DNA from: Paracoccus lichenicola
Lineage (GTDB): Bacteria; Pseudomonadota; Alphaproteobacteria; Rhodobacterales; Rhodobacteraceae
NCBI RefSeq assembly: GCF_009708075.1
Contig: NZ_WMBT01000003.1
Location: forward strand, 434,001 to 498,000
Length of the DNA stretch: 64,000 nt
Direction: 5' to 3'
Below the pieces are notes generated by a model. It was not told the DNA's origin and did not search any database. It was given only the letters and a program-made list of their open reading frames with translations. Both the position numbers and the translations under genes were made by a program. Within the stretch, counting starts at the first letter, position 1. The number at the start of each line of letters is the position of its first letter. Shown here one piece after another: positions 58,969 to 64,000 of the stretch.

Positions 58969-60324
58969 TTACTTCAGCGTGGCCCAGGTCTGCTGGATGC
59001 GGTCCGCCGCGTCCTGCGCGGAGGCCCCGCCCACGAAGTCCACCATCCCCGTCCAGAAGGCTCCTGCGCCCACCGATCCCGGCATCAGGTCCGACCCGTC
59101 GAACCGGAAGGTGGTGGCGTCCAGCAGGATCTGGCCCATCTTGCGCTGCGTCTCGCTGGCATAGGCGTCCATGTTGACGGCGGTATAGGGCGTGGTGAAG
59201 CCCGACTGCGCCATCCACAATTCATGGGCGGCGGGGGTCTTCAGGAACTCGATGAAGGCCCGGGCGACCGGGTTGTCGGAAAACACCCCGAACAGCGTGC
59301 CGCCGCCCAGCACCGGCTGGCCCAGGCTGCCGTCGGCAGGGGCGGGGAAATAGAAGAAATCGTAATCCTCGCCCTCGACCGTGCCGTCGGGGAAGAAGGA
59401 CGGGATGAAGCTCGCCTGCCGGTGCATGTAGCAGGCGGGCGGGCTTTGGAAAAGGCCACTGGGGCTTTCGCGGAAATCGTTGGACGCGACGGACGCCGCA
59501 CCGCCTGCCACGAAGTCATCGTTCTTGGCGTACCAGCCGAATTCCTCGATGGCCTTGACGACCTTGGGATCGTTGAAGGGCAGCGCGTTGGTGGTCCAGG
59601 CGTCGTAATCCTCGGGGGTGTTCAGGCGCAGCATCAGATCCTCGACCCAGTCGGTCGCGGGCCAGCCGGTCGCGCCGCCCGAGGCCAGGCCGATGCACCA
59701 GGGGGTTTCCCCGTCCGCGGCGATCCGTTCTGTCAGCGCCTTCAGATCCTCGTAGGTTTCGGGGATCTCGTAGCCCGCGTCCTCGAAGTTCTCGGGGACA
59801 TACCAGACCAGCGACTTCACGTCGGCCTTGTAGGGAAAGGCGAACATCTTTTCCGCCCCGTCCTTGCCCGCATAGGTGCCAAGCGCGGCCCAGCTGTCGC
59901 CCGCGGCATAATTGTCGCGCACCCATTGCGCGGTCTGATCGCCCAGATCCTTGAGGTATCCCTTGGCGGCCAGTTCGGCGGCCAGTCCCGGCTGCGGCAG
60001 CACCGCGATGTCGGGGGGCGAGCCTGCCTCGCTGTCGATGACGATCTGCTGCTCGAAGCTGGTCGAGCCGGAATAATTGACCTTTGCCCCCGTCGCGTCC
60101 TCGAAATAGGCGGCGATCGAGGTGAACAGCTCCTGGTCGGGTCCCATCCAGGGCGCCAGGATCGACACGCTTTGGCCCTTGAGATCCGCATGGGCCGCGC
60201 CGAAGTCCTCCAGGCTTTTCCAGTTGATGCGGTCGTCGCCGCCCTTCTCGATGACCAGTTGCGCCTGCGCGCCCCCGGCCGCCAGCGCGGCGATGGCCAC
60301 GGTGATGCAGAACGATTTTTTCAC
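58969..60324 (-). CDS. aglE: Alpha-glucoside ABC transporter substrate-binding protein
   Basis: A 451-residue periplasmic binding protein. The signal peptide is VKKSFCITVAIAALAAGGAQ then AQ, cut before LVIEKG. The family-1 core includes VSILAPWMGPDQELFTSIAA and YFEDATGAKVNYSG, with DFRESPSGLFQSPPACYMHR. GTG 60324 with GGGGAGGGGGAAAGAC upstream gives the signal peptide directly. It is the first gene of aglE-F-G-A-K. I do not see an AglR regulator in the window. Confidence 0.94.
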   Translation of the reverse strand: MKKSFCITVAIAALAAGGAQAQLVIEKGGDDRINWKSLEDFGAAHADLKGQSVSILAPWMGPDQELFTSIAAYFEDATGAKVNYSGSTSFEQQIVIDSEAGSPPDIAVLPQPGLAAELAAKGYLKDLGDQTAQWVRDNYAAGDSWAALGTYAGKDGAEKMFAFPYKADVKSLVWYVPENFEDAGYEIPETYEDLKALTERIAADGETPWCIGLASGGATGWPATDWVEDLMLRLNTPEDYDAWTTNALPFNDPKVVKAIEEFGWYAKNDDFVAGGAASVASNDFRESPSGLFQSPPACYMHRQASFIPSFFPDGTVEGEDYDFFYFPAPADGSLGQPVLGGGTLFGVFSDNPVARAFIEFLKTPAAHELWMAQSGFTTPYTAVNMDAYASETQRKMGQILLDATTFRFDGSDLMPGSVGAGAFWTGMVDFVGGASAQDAADRIQQTWATLK

Positions 60325-60407
60325 GTCTTTCCCCCTCCCCTGGCGCGCAAGCCTTGCGCAGGCCGCCGCCGTGATGGTCACTTGAAGCGACCCGTCATGT
60401 CAAATCC

Positions 60408-61460
60408 TTACTCCCATTCCAGTTCCTTGAAGGCCGCGGTCGCATCGCGCGCGACCGAGTCGGGAAAGGAAGCCCAATCCCCGGCAAGGGGTTGCAAGGC
60501 CTCGACGATGGCCGGAACGGCCTGGGACAGGGGCAGGCCCGCATCCAGCGCATCGCGGGTGGCGTGATCCAGCGCCGTCAGGAAATCGCGCTGCGCGCCG
60601 ACCGCCTCGGACCAGTCCCGGGCCACGGGACCATGGCCGGGCACGACGGGACCGCCATCCCGCGCGCCGTCCATCCAGCCGATCCAGCCGGGCAGGGATC
60701 CATCGACGATGGGCGTCAGGCCGCGAAACACCAGATCGCCCGCGAACAGCGTGCCGGTGGCCCGGTCCAGCACCGTCAGGTCGTTGTCGCTGTGGGCGGG
60801 ACCGGTGGCCGTCAATGTCAGGACGCGCCCGCCCAGGTCGATGTCCAGGCTGTCCCCGACCGCCACATCCGGCAGCACCACCCGCGTGCCGATCATCGGG
60901 CCGGAACCGTAAAGCCGGGTCAGGTTGTCCAGATAGACCGGCCCGCGCGATTGCAGGGCATCGGCCAACCGGGCGTGCCCGACGATGGTGGCGCCCGCCT
61001 CGCGGAACACCTCGGCCCCGAAGGCGTGGTCGGGATGCATGTGGGTGACGACCAGGTGGCTGATGGGCTTGTCGCTGACGGCCCGGATCGCCGCGAACAG
61101 CGCCTGCCCCTGCGCGCGGGATGCGCCCGCGTCGATCACCGCGATGCTGTCGCTCCCCACGACGAAGCCCAGATTGGCGATCCAGCCGTCCGGGCTGTCC
61201 TCGAACTGGGCGATCTGGCCCAGATGGACATGAACGCCCGGGGCGACTTCCCGGACCGGCAGCACCGGCAGATCGGACAAGGGGACGCAGGACAGGCCGC
61301 CCCTTGTCAGATCGGGATGCGCCGCCAGCCAGGTCCCGGCGATTCGCGGCGCCCCGGTCGTGCATTGCTCCATGCTGGAAAAGGGCTGGCCGGCCAGCGT
61401 CACGGGTCCGCAGGCGGGAACCTCTCCTGCAAGGCAGGCGGATAAAACGGCGAAGAACAT
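60408..61460 (-). CDS. Metallo-beta-lactamase-fold hydrolase associated with quinoproteins
   Basis: A 350-residue exported-looking protein. It has a hydrophobic N-terminus MFFAVLSACLAGEVPA and several Cys residues early on. The MBL zinc motif HxHxDH is VVTHMHPDHAFGAEVFREAG, with later His ligands in GPAHSDNDLTVL and VPGHGPVARDW. It fits the SoxH-related family described as quinoprotein relay system zinc metallohydrolase. It is divergent from pqqA, 137 bp apart, suggesting a role with PQQ enzymes. ATG 61460 is preferred over 61559 because it starts the signal-like segment. Confidence 0.85.
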   Translation of the reverse strand: MFFAVLSACLAGEVPACGPVTLAGQPFSSMEQCTTGAPRIAGTWLAAHPDLTRGGLSCVPLSDLPVLPVREVAPGVHVHLGQIAQFEDSPDGWIANLGFVVGSDSIAVIDAGASRAQGQALFAAIRAVSDKPISHLVVTHMHPDHAFGAEVFREAGATIVGHARLADALQSRGPVYLDNLTRLYGSGPMIGTRVVLPDVAVGDSLDIDLGGRVLTLTATGPAHSDNDLTVLDRATGTLFAGDLVFRGLTPIVDGSLPGWIGWMDGARDGGPVVPGHGPVARDWSEAVGAQRDFLTALDHATRDALDAGLPLSQAVPAIVEALQPLAGDWASFPDSVARDATAAFKELEWE

Positions 61461-61597
61461 TGCCACATCTTCCCGGCAGGGGCCGCAAGGCGTTAACTTT
61501 CCGTGACCTGCGACCTTAGTCGTGTTGAATCGCGTTGTCTCTGCTCTAACATGACACACAGTCGCCAGATCGGCGGCCGTGGATTTGGAGGAAATGC

Positions 61598-61690
61598 ATG
61601 GCTTGGACGAAACCCACCCTGAAAGAAATCGCCTGCGGCATGGAAATCAACACGTACGCACCGGCCGAGGACGAACCGGTCCTGTTCTGA
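61598..61690 (+). CDS. pqqA: PQQ precursor peptide PqqA
   Basis: A 30-residue peptide, MAWTKPTLKEIACGMEINTY then APAEDEPVLF. The conserved E-x-x-x-Y pair, Glu16 and Tyr20, supplies all carbons of PQQ; PqqE links their side chains. ATG 61598 has TTGGAGGAAATGC upstream. A hairpin follows at once. Length is at the long end of the usual 23-30 residues. Confidence 0.96.
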   Translation: MAWTKPTLKEIACGMEINTYAPAEDEPVLF

Positions 61691-61717
61691 GGCACAAGCT
61701 TCAGGCATCATGAACGG

Positions 61718-61748
61718 CCCCGTCCGACGCAAATCGGGCGGGGTCTTT
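61718..61748 (+). terminator. Attenuator-type terminator between pqqA and pqqB
   Basis: CCCCGTCCGA-CGCAAA-TCGGGCGGGG followed by TCTTTT: a 10-bp stem (one G-T wobble) with a T-rich tail, 27 bases after pqqA. It should let only part of the transcription into pqqB-E, so PqqA peptide is made in excess of its processing enzymes. Confidence 0.78.
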
Positions 61749-61762
61749 TCGTCAGGGGGATC

Positions 61763-62644
61763 ATGCGGATCATCGTGCTGGGCGCGGCGGCGGGCGGGGG
61801 CCTGCCGCAATGGAACTGCGGCTGCGACAACTGCAACGCCGCGCGGGCCGGACGCATCCCGGCGATGACGCAAAGCTCGGTCGCGGTCAGCGCGGACGGG
61901 CGGTCCTGGGCGATCCTGAACGCCTCGCCCGACATCCGCGCGCAACTGGCGGCCACGCCCGCGCTGCATCCGACGGGGCTGCGGGACATGCCGCTGCGAT
62001 CCGTGCTGGTGACAAACGGCGACATCGACCATGTGGCGGGGCTGCTGACGCTGCGGGAAAGCCAGGCCTTCGCGCTGTATGCGACGCCTGCGATCCACGA
62101 CGTGCTTGCCGCCAACCCGATGCTGGGCGCCCTGCGCGCCGATCTGGTGGCGCGGCAACCCGTGGCGCTGGACCAGGCGGTCGCCATCGCGCCCGGGCTG
62201 ACGGCCACGCTGTTCGCGGTGCCGGGCAAGGTGCCGCTTTATCAGGAAGGCGCCGTGGTCGAGACGGGGCTGGTGGGCGAGACGACCGTAGGGGTCGAAC
62301 TGACCGCCAACGGGCGGCGCGCGCTGTATATCCCCGGCTGCGCGGATCTGCCCGGTTGGCTGACGGACCGCATCGCGGGCGCGGACCTGCTGATGTTCGA
62401 CGGCACCCTGTGGGACGATGACGAGATGATCCGCCTGGGCCTTGGGCAAAAGACCGGGCGGCGCATGGGCCACATGCCGGTGGTCCGGACCCTTGCCGAG
62501 TTGAAGGACGTGCCCGTCGGGCGGCGGGTTTTCGTCCACATGAACAATTCCAATCCGCTGGCCGATCCTGCCAGCATCGAGACGCGCGAAGCAAAAGCCA
62601 GCGGCTGGCAGATCGGCCGCGACGGAATGGAGATCACGTTGTGA
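61763..62644 (+). CDS. pqqB: PQQ biosynthesis protein PqqB
   Basis: A 293-residue metallo-beta-lactamase-fold protein: MRIIVLGAAAGGGLPQWNCG with CDNCNAARAG, the motif VLVTNGDIDHVAGLLTLRES, and LLMFDGTLWDDDEM. Its role is a late hydroxylation or oxidation step in PQQ assembly. ATG 61763 has GGGGGATC before it. Confidence 0.97.
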   Translation: MRIIVLGAAAGGGLPQWNCGCDNCNAARAGRIPAMTQSSVAVSADGRSWAILNASPDIRAQLAATPALHPTGLRDMPLRSVLVTNGDIDHVAGLLTLRESQAFALYATPAIHDVLAANPMLGALRADLVARQPVALDQAVAIAPGLTATLFAVPGKVPLYQEGAVVETGLVGETTVGVELTANGRRALYIPGCADLPGWLTDRIAGADLLMFDGTLWDDDEMIRLGLGQKTGRRMGHMPVVRTLAELKDVPVGRRVFVHMNNSNPLADPASIETREAKASGWQIGRDGMEITL

Positions 62645-63393
62645 AGGATATTCAGGACCAAGCGCAATCGCGCGAGGATTTCGAGGCCCGGCTGCGGGCC
62701 ATCGGCGCCAGGCGTTACCACGACCGCCACCCGTTCCACGAACGCCTGCACGGCGGCCATTGCACCCCCGACGAGGTGCGTGCCTGGGTCATCAACCGCT
62801 GGATGTACCAGTCCCGCATCCCCATGAAGGACGCGGCCTTCATGAGCCGGGTCGAGGATGCGGACCTGCGCCGCCATTGGCGCAAGCGGATCGAGGATCA
62901 CGACGGGGGCATCACCGAAGGCGGCGGCATCCGCCGCTGGCTGGCCCTGGCGCGGGCGGTGGGACTGGATCCCGATTACGTCGCATCCGGCGCAGGGATC
63001 ATGCCCGCCACGCGATTCGCGGTGGACGCCTATGTCCGCTTCGTGCGCGACATGCCCTTGCTGGACGCGGTGGCGGCCAGCCTGACGGAACTGTTCGCGC
63101 CGAAAATCCATGCCCAGCGGATCGAGGGGTTGCTCGCGCATTACGATTTCGCGGATGATTCCAGCCTGTCCTATTTCAGGAAACGCCTGACCGAGGCGCC
63201 CGAGGACGTGAAGTTCGGCCTGGACTATGTCCTGACCCATGCCGACACGAAGGAAAAACAGGACGCGGCGGCGGCGGCGCTGGTCTTCAAGACCGACGTG
63301 CTGTGGGCGCAGCTTGACGCGCTGTGGCACGGCTATGTGGAAGGCAACATCCCGCCGGGCGCCTGGCGGCCGGGCGAGGGGATGGCGACATGA
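62641..63393 (+). CDS. pqqC: Pyrroloquinoline-quinone synthase PqqC
   Basis: A 250-residue helical oxidase: YHDRHPFHERLHGGHCTPDE, VRAWVINRWMYQSRIPMKDA, SLTELFAPKIHAQRIEGLLA and WAQLDALWHGYVEGNIPPGA. It catalyses the final ring closure and eight-electron oxidation to PQQ without a cofactor. The GTG start overlaps the pqqB stop (GTGA). Confidence 0.97.
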   Translation: MKDIQDQAQSREDFEARLRAIGARRYHDRHPFHERLHGGHCTPDEVRAWVINRWMYQSRIPMKDAAFMSRVEDADLRRHWRKRIEDHDGGITEGGGIRRWLALARAVGLDPDYVASGAGIMPATRFAVDAYVRFVRDMPLLDAVAASLTELFAPKIHAQRIEGLLAHYDFADDSSLSYFRKRLTEAPEDVKFGLDYVLTHADTKEKQDAAAAALVFKTDVLWAQLDALWHGYVEGNIPPGAWRPGEGMAT

Positions 63394-63707
63394 CCGCCCA
63401 GCCAGCCTCCATCACGCCAGCCCCCCTGATCCTGCCCGACGACATTCCCTATCTGCCGCGCGGGGTGCGGCTGGCCGATGACCGGGTGCGCGGCATCCGC
63501 GTTCTTCAGGCCCCCGAACGGGCCATGCAGCTGGACGCCATTGGCGACGCGATCCTGGGGGAACTGGATGGGCAGCGCAGCATGTCGGCCATCGTCAGCG
63601 GCCTTGCCGCGCGCTATAATGCCCCCGAAGACCAGATCGCGGGCGACGTGCGCGATTTCTTGACCGGCCTGATCGAACGGCGGATGGTTTTCGTGAGGAC
63701 GCCATGA
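63390..63707 (+). CDS. pqqD: PQQ biosynthesis chaperone PqqD
   Basis: A 105-residue PqqD of normal size: PYLPRGVRLADDRVRGIRVL, QAPERAMQLDAIGDAILGEL, then YNAPEDQIAGDVRDFLTGLI. It binds the PqqA peptide and presents it to PqqE. The ATG overlaps the pqqC stop and its own stop overlaps the pqqE start (ATGA). Confidence 0.96.
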   Translation: MTAQPASITPAPLILPDDIPYLPRGVRLADDRVRGIRVLQAPERAMQLDAIGDAILGELDGQRSMSAIVSGLAARYNAPEDQIAGDVRDFLTGLIERRMVFVRTP

Positions 63708-64000
63708 AGGACCAGCAAAGCCAACCCCGCGACCTCGACGGCAACCCCGTCACCCCCGGCCTGCCCATGGCCATGCTGGCCGAGGTCACGCATCGCTGCC
63801 CCCTCGCCTGTCCTTATTGCAGCAACCCCGTCGAACTGACCCGCGCGAATGCGGAACTGACCGCCGACGACTGGGGCCGCGTCTTCCGGCAGGCCGCCGA
63901 CCTGGGCGTGTTGCAGGTCCACATCTCGGGCGGGGAACCCGGCGCACGGCGCGATCTGGCGCAGATCGTGGCGCGCGCGCGCGATGCGGGCCTTTATGTG
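63704..64000 (+). CDS. pqqE: Radical SAM PqqA peptide cyclase PqqE (3' end outside window)
   Basis: The first 99 residues, starting MKDQQSQPRDLDGNPVTPGL. The radical SAM CxxxCxxC motif is HRCPLACPYCSNP, followed by DLGVLQVHISGGEP, the conserved GGEP SAM-binding motif. It joins Glu and Tyr of PqqA with a C-C bond. The reading frame is open to the window end. Confidence 0.97.
   Translation, partial: MKDQQSQPRDLDGNPVTPGLPMAMLAEVTHRCPLACPYCSNPVELTRANAELTADDWGRVFRQAADLGVLQVHISGGEPGARRDLAQIVARARDAGLYV

Overview
The window looks like a chromosome or large-replicon segment of a Paracoccus-like alphaproteobacterium (Rhodobacteraceae). The signs are the high GC content, a Calvin-cycle operon with red-type RuBisCO and the activase cbbX, the alphaproteobacterial flagellin regulators FlaF and FlbT, an aglEFGAK alpha-glucoside operon, a PQQ operon beside a membrane glucose dehydrogenase, and a tandem glycine riboswitch ahead of gcvTHP. 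The assignment rests on gene content only. No rRNA, tRNA or CRISPR array was seen.

Bases 1-23.5 kb. After the tail of an allophanate hydrolase and a decayed IS3-type transposase fragment comes a catabolic block of about 22 kb that I cannot match to a named pathway. It holds a beta-oxidation set (FadN-like dehydrogenase/hydratase, thiolase, two enoyl-CoA hydratases, a DUF2889 protein), two SnoaL-like proteins, a quinone-oxidoreductase-like enzyme and a TetR regulator. It also holds an acyl-CoA ligase with a double-CMD-domain protein, a TRAP importer with two binding proteins, a single-chain biotin-dependent acyl-CoA carboxylase, a second TetR regulator and a Baeyer-Villiger monooxygenase. Four promoter regions in the block carry the same palindrome, KTCAAC-N6-GTTGAY, whose outer half contains the likely -35 hexamer. 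The block therefore looks like one TetR-controlled regulon for importing an organic acid or ketone-type substrate, oxygenating it, activating it to a CoA thioester and degrading it. The substrate is unknown. IS3-family remnants lie at both ends, which suggests a mobile origin.

Bases 23.5-29.4 kb. Two frameshifted IS3-family orfB remnants are followed by flagellar genes: a DUF1217 protein, flbT, flaF, flagellin, a small unknown gene and a FlgJ-type rod-binding protein on the minus strand, and fliK and flgD on the plus strand.

Bases 29.4-39.9 kb. cbbR is divergent from cbbF-cbbP-cbbT-cbbA-cbbL-cbbS-cbbX-cbbE, a complete CO2-fixation operon, followed by an SDR gene. Between cbbR and cbbF is a near-perfect inverted repeat suited to CbbR binding.

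Bases 39.9-51.5 kb. Here are a sulfotransferase-GT90-like fusion, the glycine riboswitch with gcvT-gcvH-gcvP, argC (type 2), a DUF779 gene, a poxvirus-like topoisomerase IB, an aldehyde dehydrogenase and a short AcoR-like regulator.

Bases 51.5-64 kb. These hold a PQQ-dependent membrane glucose dehydrogenase, the agl operon (ATPase, alpha-glucosidase, two permeases, binding protein) and a PQQ-linked metallohydrolase divergent from pqqA-pqqB-pqqC-pqqD-pqqE; pqqE runs off the right end. The last region thus makes both PQQ and at least one enzyme that needs it. Alpha-glucoside uptake and hydrolysis supplies cytoplasmic glucose beside periplasmic glucose oxidation.
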